A stretch of DNA of 64,000 bases, from contig NZ_KB894646.1 in NCBI RefSeq assembly GCF_000374585.1, positions 186,001 through 250,000 on the forward strand, written 5' to 3'. This DNA comes from Phocaeicola barnesiae DSM 18169 = JCM 13652 (GTDB lineage: Bacteria > Bacteroidota > Bacteroidia > Bacteroidales > Bacteroidaceae). The notes under the pieces are model-generated. The model was not told the origin of the DNA. It made no database searches and was given only the letters and a program-made list of their open reading frames with translations. Shown here piece after piece: positions 53,415-63,019 of this stretch; the stretch's first letter is position 1, and the number at the start of each line of letters is the position of its first letter. The translations under genes and the position numbers were made by a program.

Positions 53415-54937
53415 ATACGAACAAACAACTAGCAATAAATATTATTGCTCAGCTAATTGCTTTTGGAATACAAATTGGTATAAGTTTTTTCTTAACACCT
53501 TTTATTGTCAAATCATTAGGAGCTGCAGCATATGGATTTGTTGGTTTAGCTAATAATATAATTAGCTATACGACGCTAATAACCATTGCTCTAAATTCAA
53601 TGGCAGGAAGATTTATCACTATAAGCGTTCATCAGAATAACATAGAAAAGGCTAACATATATTTCTCATCTGTATTCTTCTCAAATTTATTAATAAGCAT
53701 TTTCTTATTCATTATTTCAACAATCTTAATTTATTATTTAGAAGTTTGTATAAATATACCAGCTAATTTAATATGGGATACAAAAGCATTATTTGCCTTA
53801 TTATTACTAAACTCCATAATTGGTCTTGTTACCAATGTTTATGCTGTTTCAACTTTCATACGAAATAGATTAGAACTCAATTCCATACGTACTATTATAG
53901 GAAATATCAGTAGAGCTATTTTACTGATAGTTCTATTTTCATTTTTTGTTCCACATGTCTGGTATTTAGGTATATCCGCTCTGATATACACAATTTATAT
54001 AGGATACTATAACTATAGATATACTAAAGAATTGACCCCGGAACTCCATTTGTCCATAAGAAAATACAATAAAAAAGCCGTAAAAGAACTTATACGGGCA
54101 GGAGCATGGAATCTAATCTCAAAATTAAGTGACATATTGTCACAAGGATTTGACCTTTTACTTGCCAATCTATTTATCAGTGCTACAGCTATGGGCATAT
54201 TGTCTATTACTAAAACAATACCTATAGTCATTTTATCAGTATTTGCACTTCTTTCTAGCTGTTTTGCCCCAGAATGGACTGAACTATATGCTAAGAAACA
54301 AATTGATAAATTAAAAGATGAATTACTTAAATCCATACGTATACTAGGAATATTCTCTTCTATTCCACTAACTATTCTATATGTATATGGTGATGTTTTC
54401 TATAAATTGTGGATTCCTGGGGAAAATAATAACTTATTATATACACTTACAATTGCATCTACTATCGGGATGGTATGTGGTTTACCCCAAGAAAGTCTTT
54501 GGAATATTTTTACAATCACAAATCAAGTAAAAAAATCATCATTAAATCTGCTCTACAACAGTATAATTATAATTATTATTGTCCTTATAGGAATTTATTC
54601 TGTAGAATCTGATACAGCCAAACTTTTTATTTTGGCATCAACTCGTACAATAGTGGGATTAATAAGAGTACTAACTTTCCTGCCTATTTATGGAGCCAAG
54701 TGCTTAGGTTTAAGGTCAACTATTTTTTACCGTCCTATTATAATAAATATTTTATCTATTCTAATACTAAGTTTCTTCTCTTTTCTAATAAAAAACTATT
54801 TATTAGAAGATAATTGGATATCACTTTGTATCAGCATTATACTAACAACAGTTTTAGGAATTATCATTAACTCATATTTAGTATTAACACCAGCTGATCG
54901 TAATTTTTTATGGAAAAAAATACAATCAAAATTATGA
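53411..54937 (+). CDS. Oligosaccharide flippase (Wzx-like)
   Basis: A 508-residue protein of the MATE/Wzx fold with twelve to fourteen predicted helices; LTPFIVKSLGAAAYGFVGLA in the first 50 residues is a typical polysaccharide-flippase opening. It moves the lipid-linked repeat unit across the inner membrane. It overlaps the preceding and following genes by 4 bases each, so translation is coupled. Confidence 0.9.
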   Translation: MNTNKQLAINIIAQLIAFGIQIGISFFLTPFIVKSLGAAAYGFVGLANNIISYTTLITIALNSMAGRFITISVHQNNIEKANIYFSSVFFSNLLISIFLFIISTILIYYLEVCINIPANLIWDTKALFALLLLNSIIGLVTNVYAVSTFIRNRLELNSIRTIIGNISRAILLIVLFSFFVPHVWYLGISALIYTIYIGYYNYRYTKELTPELHLSIRKYNKKAVKELIRAGAWNLISKLSDILSQGFDLLLANLFISATAMGILSITKTIPIVILSVFALLSSCFAPEWTELYAKKQIDKLKDELLKSIRILGIFSSIPLTILYVYGDVFYKLWIPGENNNLLYTLTIASTIGMVCGLPQESLWNIFTITNQVKKSSLNLLYNSIIIIIIVLIGIYSVESDTAKLFILASTRTIVGLIRVLTFLPIYGAKCLGLRSTIFYRPIIINILSILILSFFSFLIKNYLLEDNWISLCISIILTTVLGIIINSYLVLTPADRNFLWKKIQSKL

Positions 54938-55743
54938 TGAAACGTTTTATCAAACTCTTTTCGATAAGATTTTATATCGAATTATTATCAAAAAACTGGT
55001 TTAATTTACCAGAAACTATATTTGTTAATTTTTATTTTCTTCCATTTAAGCAAGCAATACGATTACCAATCTGGATTTATGGGAATGTCCGACTTATTAA
55101 ATTAGATGGTAAAATCAAAATTGAATCTTCTAAGATATCAAGCAAAATGATTACCATAAATTGTACAAACGAATCACCTTGCAATTCTAACGGTAATACA
55201 GAAGTCATTCTTAATTCTGGAACTCTTATTTTTAAAGGAAAAGCTCAAATAGGTTGTGGATGCAGAATCTTAGTATATAATAATGGCGAAATTATTTTCG
55301 GAGAACATTTCAGAATGAACAATCAAAACAGTTTAAGTTCATGCAATAGACTTCAATTTGAAAAAATGGTCGTTCTTGGACACCAAAATCAAATATATGA
55401 TACGGACTTTCATTTTATAGCTTCAAATCATGGATATGCATATAACTCTTCCAAACCGGTATTATTAGGTGCTTATACATTTATAAGTAATAGGGTTACT
55501 ATTACAAAAGGAGTAACATTACCTCCCTATACTATTGTTAGTGCTAACAGCTTAGTGAATAAAACCCTCTCCATAGAAAGTGGCAATATCATTGGAGGAA
55601 TACCGGCAAAACTTTTAGCACAAGATTTTTACCGTATCCGTAATATTAAGGTCGAAGCCTCACTATATAAATATTTCAAAAATCATCCTAATGAAAAAGG
55701 GATTCAATTAACCGAGGAATTTAATACATGGACTAATTATTAA
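54934..55743 (+). CDS. Left-handed beta-helix acyltransferase
   Basis: About 269 residues from the ATG of ATGATGA at 54934 (an earlier ATG at 54910 would overlap the flippase more). The second half has hexapeptide repeats (VLLGAYTFISNRVTITKGVT, then LPPYTIVSANSLV and GGIPAKLL), the trimeric acyltransferase fold used for O-acetylation of sugars. The N-terminal about 90 residues are a less typical region. It probably decorates the repeat unit using acetyl-CoA. Confidence 0.82.
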   Translation: MMKRFIKLFSIRFYIELLSKNWFNLPETIFVNFYFLPFKQAIRLPIWIYGNVRLIKLDGKIKIESSKISSKMITINCTNESPCNSNGNTEVILNSGTLIFKGKAQIGCGCRILVYNNGEIIFGEHFRMNNQNSLSSCNRLQFEKMVVLGHQNQIYDTDFHFIASNHGYAYNSSKPVLLGAYTFISNRVTITKGVTLPPYTIVSANSLVNKTLSIESGNIIGGIPAKLLAQDFYRIRNIKVEASLYKYFKNHPNEKGIQLTEEFNTWTNY

Positions 55744-55767
55744 TTAAATTTGCATTTTTAGATAAAT

Positions 55768-56481
55768 ATGATACCCAAAATCATTCATTATTGTTGGCTA
55801 AGCGGAGATCCTTATCCAGAAAAAATTAAATATTGCATTGAGAGTTGGAAAAAATTTCTACCCGACTATGAATTAATACTATGGGATTTAAATCGTTTTG
55901 ATATAAATAGCTCAATATGGGTAAAAGAAGCTTTTGAAGTAAAAAAGTATGCTTTTGCTGCAGATTATATCCGATTGTATGCCTTATACAATTATGGTGG
56001 AATATATCTCGATACAGACGTTGAAGTTTTACGCTCTTTCGATTCTTTATTAGATTTACCTTATTTTATTGGAAAAGAGAACACGCCACATGGAATAGAG
56101 GCAGCAGTTTTAGGAGCCGAAAAAGGTATAAATTGGATAAAAGACTGTTTGGACTATTATCAAAACAAACATTTCAATTTAGGATTAGGAAAATTTGAGA
56201 CACAAGTTTTACCAGCAATAATGCTTAATATTATATCACAAAAACATGAGATTATAGATATAAAAGCAAAAGAAGAAATAGAGAATAATTATAATATTCC
56301 TAATAAAATATTCCGTTTTCCAGTAGACTATTTCAGTCCTATGACATGGGATACACACGAACTTAATATTACAAGCAATACATATGCCATACATCACTTT
56401 GCAGGTACATGGAAAAAAAATAAAACAAGATTAGAGAAAATAAGAGAAGTCATAAAAAGAATTATTTACCTAACAAAATAA
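55768..56481 (+). CDS. GT32-type glycosyltransferase
   Basis: A 237-residue GT-A enzyme related to OCH1/capsular sugar transferases: MIPKIIHYCWLSGDPYPEKI at the start, KYAFAADYIRLYALYNYGGI, and the DXD-type YLDTDVEVL (about residues 90-98). The ending AIHHFAGTW is also typical. It transfers one sugar in the repeat unit; substrate unknown. Confidence 0.9.
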   Translation: MIPKIIHYCWLSGDPYPEKIKYCIESWKKFLPDYELILWDLNRFDINSSIWVKEAFEVKKYAFAADYIRLYALYNYGGIYLDTDVEVLRSFDSLLDLPYFIGKENTPHGIEAAVLGAEKGINWIKDCLDYYQNKHFNLGLGKFETQVLPAIMLNIISQKHEIIDIKAKEEIENNYNIPNKIFRFPVDYFSPMTWDTHELNITSNTYAIHHFAGTWKKNKTRLEKIREVIKRIIYLTK

Positions 56482-56485
56482 GAAT

Positions 56486-57184
56486 ATGATGTATTTATTT
56501 ATCCTCCTCCTAATTATAGCTAAGCGATTATTATTTTTAATAATCTTTTCTCCTCTTATTTTTATTTATTTCAAAAAAAAGAAGGATTCCACCCCAAAAG
56601 ATGGAAAACATGGAAACGATAGAAACAATACATTAAAAAAGAAAATCATCAGATATTACTCTGGATTTGTTAGATATTATTTATTACAGACTTCTCTATT
56701 CCCTTCACATCATATCAGAAATATGATTTACAAAAAAATATGTATAATGAATATATCTCCCAAATCCGTAATCTACTATGGTGCAGAAATTAGAGAACCA
56801 TATAATATCACAATTGGCACAGGCAGCATTATCGGAGATAAAGCAATCTTAGATGGAAGAAATAAAATCATAATTGGTAACAATGTTAACTTAAGTTCTA
56901 ATGTCCAAATATGGACAGAACAACACGACCATCGTGACCCTGAATTTAGATGTAGTCCAAATAAAAAACCTGTAATCATAAAAGATAGAGTATGGATTGG
57001 CCCTAATAGCATTATTCTTCATAGCGTTACAATTGGAGAAGGTGCCGTTATTGCAGCAGGTTCCATTGTTACAAAAGATGTCGCTCCATATACTATCGTT
57101 GCTGGTATACCAGCTCAAAAAATCAACCATAGAAATACAAATTTACACTATTCTTTTACAGGAGAATATATTCCATTTTTATAA
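56486..57184 (+). CDS. Hexapeptide acetyltransferase (WcaF/serine-acetyltransferase-like)
   Basis: A 232-residue protein: one N-terminal hydrophobic helix (about residues 4-28), then a left-handed beta-helix with the catalytic-type His in WTEQHDHRDPEFRCSPN and the repeats VWIGPNSIILHSVTIGEGAV, IAAGSIVTKDVAPYTIVAGI, PAQKI. It probably O-acetylates a sugar of the polymer. It is a second acyltransferase in the same operon. Confidence 0.88.
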   Translation: MMYLFILLLIIAKRLLFLIIFSPLIFIYFKKKKDSTPKDGKHGNDRNNTLKKKIIRYYSGFVRYYLLQTSLFPSHHIRNMIYKKICIMNISPKSVIYYGAEIREPYNITIGTGSIIGDKAILDGRNKIIIGNNVNLSSNVQIWTEQHDHRDPEFRCSPNKKPVIIKDRVWIGPNSIILHSVTIGEGAVIAAGSIVTKDVAPYTIVAGIPAQKINHRNTNLHYSFTGEYIPFL

Positions 57185-57193
57185 TACCAAAAT

Positions 57194-57940
57194 ATGCTAT
57201 TTTCAATTATTACAATATCATTCAATGCAGAAAAAGAAATCGAATCGACTATCAAATCTGTGATAGAACAAAGTTATAATGACTTTGAATATATTATTAT
57301 TGATGGTAATAGTACAGATAATACTATAGATATCATAAGAAAATACGAAAAAAATATCTCTTATTGGCAAAGTGAACCTGATACAGGTATATATAATGCC
57401 ATGAATAAAGGAATACAATACGCTAACGGAGAATGGATTCTCTTTATGAATGCAGGAGATACATTTGCAAATAATCACATCCTAGAAAAAGTAAGTAAGA
57501 GTATTTTAGGGAATCACAAAAAATTTGAAATCATATACGGAGACGTATATAAAAAAAAATCGAACAATATATACTTATATAAAGCCGAGAAATTATCCCT
57601 ATTAACATATAGAATGCCATTTTCACATCAAAGTTGCTTTATCAAAAAAGAAATATTAAAGAATATTAGATTTAACGAAAAATACCGAATAGCCGCAGAT
57701 TTTAATCTCATTAGATATCTATATCTAAAAAACTATACCTTCTATTATTTACCGATTCCTTTCAGCATTTTTGACCTAGATGGAGTTTCCTCCAAACAAT
57801 TCAGATCTGCCACCAAAGAAAATAATAAAATAATAAAAGAAACCAAAAGCCCCATATATCCATTAGATTATATAATAAATAATCTTCGATATGTACTTAT
57901 CACAACAAAACAAATTATAACCAATATAATTAAACGGTAA
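57194..57940 (+). CDS. Family 2 glycosyltransferase
   Basis: A 248-residue GT-A enzyme: LFSIITISFNAEKEIESTIK, IIIDGNSTDNT, SEPDTGIYNAMNKGIQYANG and LFMNAGDTF are the donor-binding and metal-binding motifs of the WcaA/SpsA-like GT2 group. It belongs to the A/T-rich block and shares TAATG with the next gene. Confidence 0.92.
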   Translation: MLFSIITISFNAEKEIESTIKSVIEQSYNDFEYIIIDGNSTDNTIDIIRKYEKNISYWQSEPDTGIYNAMNKGIQYANGEWILFMNAGDTFANNHILEKVSKSILGNHKKFEIIYGDVYKKKSNNIYLYKAEKLSLLTYRMPFSHQSCFIKKEILKNIRFNEKYRIAADFNLIRYLYLKNYTFYYLPIPFSIFDLDGVSSKQFRSATKENNKIIKETKSPIYPLDYIINNLRYVLITTKQIITNIIKR

Positions 57941-58977
57941 TGATACCAAATAGAATTATTCAAATTTGTAATAATAGCGGAAGTATCTCAGATGGAATAG
58001 GACACTTCTCTTATAATTTGGCTTTAGAATTTAAAAAGCATATTGACGGGAAAAAACTGAAAACATATTCAGTCGAATCTGGGAATACAAGTTTCCTAAA
58101 TAAAATATTTTCTCTTAAAATGACTCGCATGATATATAAAATATCTGATATACAAGAAAATGATATTATTATCATAGAGTATCCATTTGCAGAGATAAAC
58201 CCATTAGTTTTATTTGCTATAAAACGACTCTCAAACATATGCAACAAAAAACATGCCATATTAATAATCTCATTACACGAATATTTTAGAGTTAATTTTT
58301 TCAGAAGATTTATTATTAATCAAATTATAAAATATTCAAAATTCTTTCTTGTAACTGATGAGAAAACAAAATCATATTTGGAAAGTAAAAATAAGATAGC
58401 AAATATCAGAGATATTCCAAGTAATATTATATGTGATCAGAATGAGGAAGGAACAAAATCTAATACACATTTTATATATCTTGGTTTAATAAACAAGACT
58501 AAAGCATTTAAAGAGATGCTAGAAGGATGGAAGATTTTCAATAATAATCGAGAATATTATTTAACTATCATATCAAGTTCTGATTTTGAAAATACATATG
58601 AAGATTACAATGTACAATTCAAGAAAAAATTAACTAATGAAGAAATATATAAAGAATTTTCCAATGCATTATTTTGCATACTTCCAATAAGGCCATCTAT
58701 TTCCATCAATAATGCAACTTATAAAACATGTATAGATAGGAGTTGTATTCCTATTGGATTATTTGACCCTAACTTATCTCAACAAGATTTTATTATACAA
58801 TTAAAAGCATATACCCCTACTGAATTTGCCAATGGATTGAAAAAAGCTACTCTACTAACTGAATCAGAGATTAAAGCCAAACTTAACTCACTTAACAACA
58901 TAAGCACGCCAACATTTTCAAAAACAGCACAACAATACTTAAATGCTATCAATCATTTCCTCCAAAATAACAATTAA
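57940..58977 (+). CDS. Probable glycosyltransferase (GT-B-like)
   Basis: A 345-residue cytosolic protein. It begins IIQICNNSGSISDGIGHFSY, which has the glycine-rich opening of GT-B enzymes, and has the weak late motif LTIISSSDFENTYEDYNVQF. The usual E-x7-E donor motif of GT4 is not clear (CIDRSCIPIGLFDPN sits at that place). I call it a glycosyltransferase from fold-like features and position between two glycosyltransferase genes; a different function is possible. Confidence 0.6.
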   Translation: MIPNRIIQICNNSGSISDGIGHFSYNLALEFKKHIDGKKLKTYSVESGNTSFLNKIFSLKMTRMIYKISDIQENDIIIIEYPFAEINPLVLFAIKRLSNICNKKHAILIISLHEYFRVNFFRRFIINQIIKYSKFFLVTDEKTKSYLESKNKIANIRDIPSNIICDQNEEGTKSNTHFIYLGLINKTKAFKEMLEGWKIFNNNREYYLTIISSSDFENTYEDYNVQFKKKLTNEEIYKEFSNALFCILPIRPSISINNATYKTCIDRSCIPIGLFDPNLSQQDFIIQLKAYTPTEFANGLKKATLLTESEIKAKLNSLNNISTPTFSKTAQQYLNAINHFLQNNN

Positions 58978-58982
58978 TATTT

Positions 58983-60107
58983 ATGAAAAAGATATTACAC
59001 ATTTCTAAATATTACTATCCTTACAAAGGTGGTACAGAAGTTGTTTGCCAAGACATAGCAGAAGGTCTCCCTGCTTATCAAAATAAGATCATCTGTTTTA
59101 ATAATGAGAACAAAGATAAAATAGACATTATCAATGGAATTGAAGTAATAAGATGTGGAACGTTTATAAAAATAGCAAGTCAACCTTTATCTTTTTCCTA
59201 TTTTAAAAAATTAAAAGAAATCATTCAATCATGGCAACCTGATGCTATACACTTCCACCATCCCAATCCATTCGTGGCTCTACTTATTTTAAGCCTAATA
59301 CCCTCTAATACAAAACTGATAGTTCATTGGCATTTAGATATCTTCAAACAAAAATTTTTGTATTTTTTTATAAAATCACAAGAGCATAGACTTCTAGAAA
59401 GAGCTAATACTATAATTGTAACTAGTCCTAATTATAGAGATAACTCCATACCTTTAAGAGACTTCATATCTAAAACTATCATTATCAATAATGGAATAGA
59501 TATAAACAGGTTTAAAATTAGAGAAGGCGACAACGAACACATAACTACACTCAAACAAAAATATAATAACGCTCCTATAATATTTTTTGTTGGTAGACAT
59601 GTTCCATACAAAGGACTTAAATACTTGATTGAAGCTGAAAAATATATACAAAACAACTGTGCTATCATTATAGCAGGGGAAGGGCCATTAACCCCACAAT
59701 TAAAGCAGCAAACAAAATCTAATCGAGTTTTTTTTATTGGGAAAATTTCCGAAGATGAACTAAAATGCTATATGTATGCAGCTGATATTTTTGCATTTCC
59801 TTCCATTACAAAAAATGAAGCTTTTGGATTAGCCCTTGCAGAAGGTATGTTTTGTAATGCTGTTCCTGTTACTTTTAAGATTACAGGTTCTGGAGTTAAT
59901 TACGTATCATTAAATGGAATAACAGGAATAGAAGTAGAAAACAGTAATTCTATAGAATACGCTAAAGCTATTGATACAATTTTATCAAATGAGGAATTAA
60001 AAAAACAATATGCTAAAGCTGCTCATGATAGAGTATTGAAATTATTCACAACAAGCCAAGAGCAAATTGCGGCACAAAACCTATACAACAAACTTTTTCA
60101 CAAATAA
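58983..60107 (+). CDS. Family 4 glycosyltransferase
   Basis: A 374-residue GT-B enzyme: ISKYYYPYKGGTEVVCQDIA at the start, FFVGRHVPYKGLKYLIEAEK in the middle and SITKNEAFGLALAEGM with the E-x7-E donor site near the end. It is the last glycosyltransferase of the A/T-rich block. It ends 13 bases before the mannose-1-phosphate guanylyltransferase gene. Confidence 0.93.
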   Translation: MKKILHISKYYYPYKGGTEVVCQDIAEGLPAYQNKIICFNNENKDKIDIINGIEVIRCGTFIKIASQPLSFSYFKKLKEIIQSWQPDAIHFHHPNPFVALLILSLIPSNTKLIVHWHLDIFKQKFLYFFIKSQEHRLLERANTIIVTSPNYRDNSIPLRDFISKTIIINNGIDINRFKIREGDNEHITTLKQKYNNAPIIFFVGRHVPYKGLKYLIEAEKYIQNNCAIIIAGEGPLTPQLKQQTKSNRVFFIGKISEDELKCYMYAADIFAFPSITKNEAFGLALAEGMFCNAVPVTFKITGSGVNYVSLNGITGIEVENSNSIEYAKAIDTILSNEELKKQYAKAAHDRVLKLFTTSQEQIAAQNLYNKLFHK

Positions 60108-60120
60108 AAGGTTTAATAAT

Positions 60121-61167
60121 ATGCAAAATCATGTAGTTATCATGGCCGGAGGAATTGGAAGCCGATTTTGGCCTATGAGTACTCCTGAATACCCCAAACA
60201 ATTTATTGATGTAATGGGATGCGGAAAATCATTGATACAACTCACTGTAGAACGCTTTTTACCGCTTTGCTCAATACAGAATTTCTGGGTAGTTACCAGC
60301 GAAAAATATACAAACATCATAAAAGAACAATTACCGGAATTGCCGGAAAGCCATATCTTAGCAGAACCTGAAGCACGAAACACTGCTCCTTGCATAGCTT
60401 ATGCTTGCTGGAAAATAAAAAAGGAATACCCACAAGCTAACATTGTGGTTACTCCATCGGATGCCTTGGTTATAAATACAACGGAATTTGCACGTTGCAT
60501 TGACATAGCATTGAAGAAAACAGCTGAGTCATCTTCCATAGTAACGTTAGGTATAAAACCCAACAGACCCGAAACAGGTTATGGATATATAGCTGCTCAA
60601 GGAATAACTGACACAAACGGTATCTGTAAAGTGGAAGCATTCAAAGAGAAGCCCAATAAGGAAACAGCTATAAAATATGTAGCAGCAGGAAACTATTTTT
60701 GGAATGCAGGAATATTTGTATGGAATGTAAATACTATAACCAAAGCAATCCGGACGTATGCTTCGCAAATAGCCGGAGTAATGGATGAACTGGAGCCTGC
60801 CTTGTTTACAGAAATGGAACAACAAGAGTTGAAACGTCTTTTCCCTACCTGTGAAAAGATTTCCATCGACTATGCCGTAATGGAAAAGGCTACAGATATT
60901 TATGTGTTGCCAGCTGAATTCGGATGGAGTGATTTAGGAAGTTGGGGTTCACTACACACGTTGTTACCACAAGATAAAAATGGAAATGCGGCTGTGGGGC
61001 AAAATGTGAAACTTTTTGATTGCAAAAACTGTGTGATACATACGGCAGACGAACGAAAAGTAGTGTTAGAAGGCCTGGACGGCTATATAGTAGCAGAAAG
61101 AAACGGACAACTATTAATTTGCCGTCTGTCAGAAGAACAACGTATCAAAGAGTTTTCGCAAGCATAA
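60121..61167 (+). CDS. Mannose-1-phosphate guanylyltransferase
   Basis: A 348-residue nucleotidyltransferase starting at ATG 60121 (MQNHVVIMAGGIGSRFWPMS). GGIGSRFWPMSTPEYPKQF is the GTP-binding signature, and VTPSDALVI and FKEKPNKETAIKYV are further motifs. It makes GDP-mannose from mannose-1-phosphate and GTP. The isomerase domain of the long ManC/AlgA form is absent. GDP-mannose may feed this polymer or GDP-fucose. Confidence 0.92.
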   Translation: MQNHVVIMAGGIGSRFWPMSTPEYPKQFIDVMGCGKSLIQLTVERFLPLCSIQNFWVVTSEKYTNIIKEQLPELPESHILAEPEARNTAPCIAYACWKIKKEYPQANIVVTPSDALVINTTEFARCIDIALKKTAESSSIVTLGIKPNRPETGYGYIAAQGITDTNGICKVEAFKEKPNKETAIKYVAAGNYFWNAGIFVWNVNTITKAIRTYASQIAGVMDELEPALFTEMEQQELKRLFPTCEKISIDYAVMEKATDIYVLPAEFGWSDLGSWGSLHTLLPQDKNGNAAVGQNVKLFDCKNCVIHTADERKVVLEGLDGYIVAERNGQLLICRLSEEQRIKEFSQA

Positions 61168-61184
61168 CAGCAAAGAAAATATTC

Positions 61185-62330
61185 ATGACTACATTCAAAC
61201 GTAACATACTGATTACCGGCGGTGCCGGATTTATTGGCAGCCACGTGGTGCGCCTGTTCGTGAACAAGTATCCGGAGTACCGTATCATCAACCTGGACAA
61301 GCTGACGTATGCGGGGAACCTGGCGAACCTGAAGGACATTGAGAACCAGCCCAACTATGTGTTCATTAAAGCGGACATCTGCGACTACGAGAAGATGCAG
61401 GAGCTGATGGAGCTGTATCACGTGGACGGCATCATTCACCTGGCGGCGGAGAGTCACGTGGACCGCAGCATCAAGGATCCGTTTACCTTTGCACGCACCA
61501 ACGTGATGGGTACGCTGTCGCTGCTGCAGGCGGCCAAGGTGTACTGGGAAGGTCTGCCGGAGAAGTATGAGGGCAAGCGTTTCTATCATATCTCTACCGA
61601 CGAGGTGTACGGGGCACTGGAGATGACGCATCCGGAGGGTATCGAGCCGCCGTTTACTACCACGGCTTCGTCGGCGGAACATCACCTGGCGTACGGGAAG
61701 GATTTCTTCTACGAGGATACGAAGTACAACCCGCACAGCCCCTACTCTGCCAGCAAGGCGAGCAGCGACCACTTTGTGCGGGCGTTTCACGACACGTACG
61801 GCATGCCGACCATCGTGACGAACTGCTCGAACAACTACGGGCCGTATCAGTTCCCGGAGAAGCTGATTCCGCTGTTCATCAACAACATCCGTCACCGCAA
61901 GCCGCTGCCGGTGTATGGCAAGGGGGAAAACGTGCGCGACTGGCTGTATGTGGAGGATCATGCACGGGCCATCGACGTGATTTTCCATAACGGCAAGACG
62001 GCGGAGACGTATAACATAGGCGGTTTCAATGAGTGGAAGAACATTGACATCATCAAGGTGGTGATTAACACGGTGGACCGTCTGTTGGGCCGCAAGGAGG
62101 GTGAAGACATGGACCTGATTACCTACGTGACCGACCGTCTGGGCCACGACATGCGTTATGCCATCGACTCTACGAAGCTGCAGAAGGAACTGGGGTGGGA
62201 ACCGAGCCTGCAGTTTGAGGAAGGTATTGAAAAGACGGTTCGCTGGTACCTGGACAACCAGGAATGGATGGATAATGTAACTTCTGGAGATTATCAGAAA
62301 TATTATGAGAGTATGTACTCTTCCAAATAA
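61185..62330 (+). CDS. rfbB: dTDP-glucose 4,6-dehydratase
   Basis: A 381-residue short-chain dehydrogenase-type enzyme: the NAD site TGGAGFIGSHVVRLF (about residues 11-25), the catalytic STDEVYG segment, and the YSASKASSDH (Tyr-x3-Lys) motif. It converts dTDP-glucose to dTDP-4-keto-6-deoxyglucose, a precursor of rhamnose and amino-deoxy sugars. The other genes of that path (rfbA, rfbC, rfbD) are not in this window, so they must lie elsewhere. It is G/C-rich with ACG/GCG-heavy codons, unlike the genes just before it. Confidence 0.95.
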   Translation: MTTFKRNILITGGAGFIGSHVVRLFVNKYPEYRIINLDKLTYAGNLANLKDIENQPNYVFIKADICDYEKMQELMELYHVDGIIHLAAESHVDRSIKDPFTFARTNVMGTLSLLQAAKVYWEGLPEKYEGKRFYHISTDEVYGALEMTHPEGIEPPFTTTASSAEHHLAYGKDFFYEDTKYNPHSPYSASKASSDHFVRAFHDTYGMPTIVTNCSNNYGPYQFPEKLIPLFINNIRHRKPLPVYGKGENVRDWLYVEDHARAIDVIFHNGKTAETYNIGGFNEWKNIDIIKVVINTVDRLLGRKEGEDMDLITYVTDRLGHDMRYAIDSTKLQKELGWEPSLQFEEGIEKTVRWYLDNQEWMDNVTSGDYQKYYESMYSSK

Positions 62331-62394
62331 TTAAAAGTTAACAATTTAAGCGAGGCAACTGTTTGCAACGATAACCTCGTAAAGCAAAACCATA

Positions 62395-62443
62395 GAAAGT
62401 GCCTGTTCTCCCCAATGGGAATCAAGGCACTTTCCCCATTTTT
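62395..62443 (+). terminator. Terminator of the polysaccharide operon
   Basis: GAAAGTGCCT (62395-62404) and AGGCACTTTC (62425-62434) form a perfect 10-bp stem, followed by CCCATTTTT. It lies between rfbB and the rhaM-like gene. Confidence 0.85.
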
Positions 62444-62457
62444 AACCCCTTAATTTT

Positions 62458-62787
62458 ATGCAACGTTTTTGCCAAACCATGGATCTGTATGACGATCCGG
62501 AACTGATAGCTGCCTATGTGGCCGAACATGACCATGTATGGGAAGAAGTAAAAGAAGGTTTCCGTACCGTAGGAATTCTGGATATGCAGATTTACCTTTA
62601 CGGGACACGGCTCTTCATGATTATGGACACCACCGACGAATTCGATTTCGAACGGGACTATACCCGGCTGGGTACCCTGCCCCGCCAGGCGGAATGGGAA
62701 GCCCACATGGCCAAATTCCAGAAGGCCCGACCGGAAGATTCTCCGCACGAAAAATGGAAACTGATGAAACGGATATTTAAGCTGTAA
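62458..62787 (+). CDS. rhaM: L-rhamnose mutarotase-like protein
   Basis: A 109-residue DUF718/RhaM-type protein: DLYDDPELIAAYVAEHDHVW, DMQIYLYGTRLFMIMDTTDE and PRQAEWEAHMAKFQ. Family members interconvert anomers of L-rhamnose, and some act on L-fucose. The gene lies 232 bases before fkp, which supports a link with L-fucose handling. The start is the ATG at 62458, after the terminator. Confidence 0.82.
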   Translation: MQRFCQTMDLYDDPELIAAYVAEHDHVWEEVKEGFRTVGILDMQIYLYGTRLFMIMDTTDEFDFERDYTRLGTLPRQAEWEAHMAKFQKARPEDSPHEKWKLMKRIFKL

Positions 62788-62848
62788 GACAATTAATAAT
62801 TAATAATTAAAAATGAATAATTAAAAACGGGTATATACTACTGTTCCG

Positions 62849-63010
62849 TTATTCATTGATCATTGTTCATTATTCATTATTCATTATTCATTATTCATTA
62901 TTCATTATTCATTATTCATTATTCATTATTCATTATTCATTGACCATTATTCATTATTCATTGTTCATTGTTCATTTTTCATTATTCATTATTCATTAAT
63001 CATTGATCAT
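62849..63010. repeat. TTATTCA heptad repeat array upstream of fkp
   Basis: Ten perfect TTATTCA units run from 62870 to 62939, with degenerate copies on both sides. The whole spacer 62788-63019 is filled by it and by AATTAATAATT-type repeats. No other feature seen. Confidence 0.9.
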
Positions 63011-63019
63011 TAAACCAAG

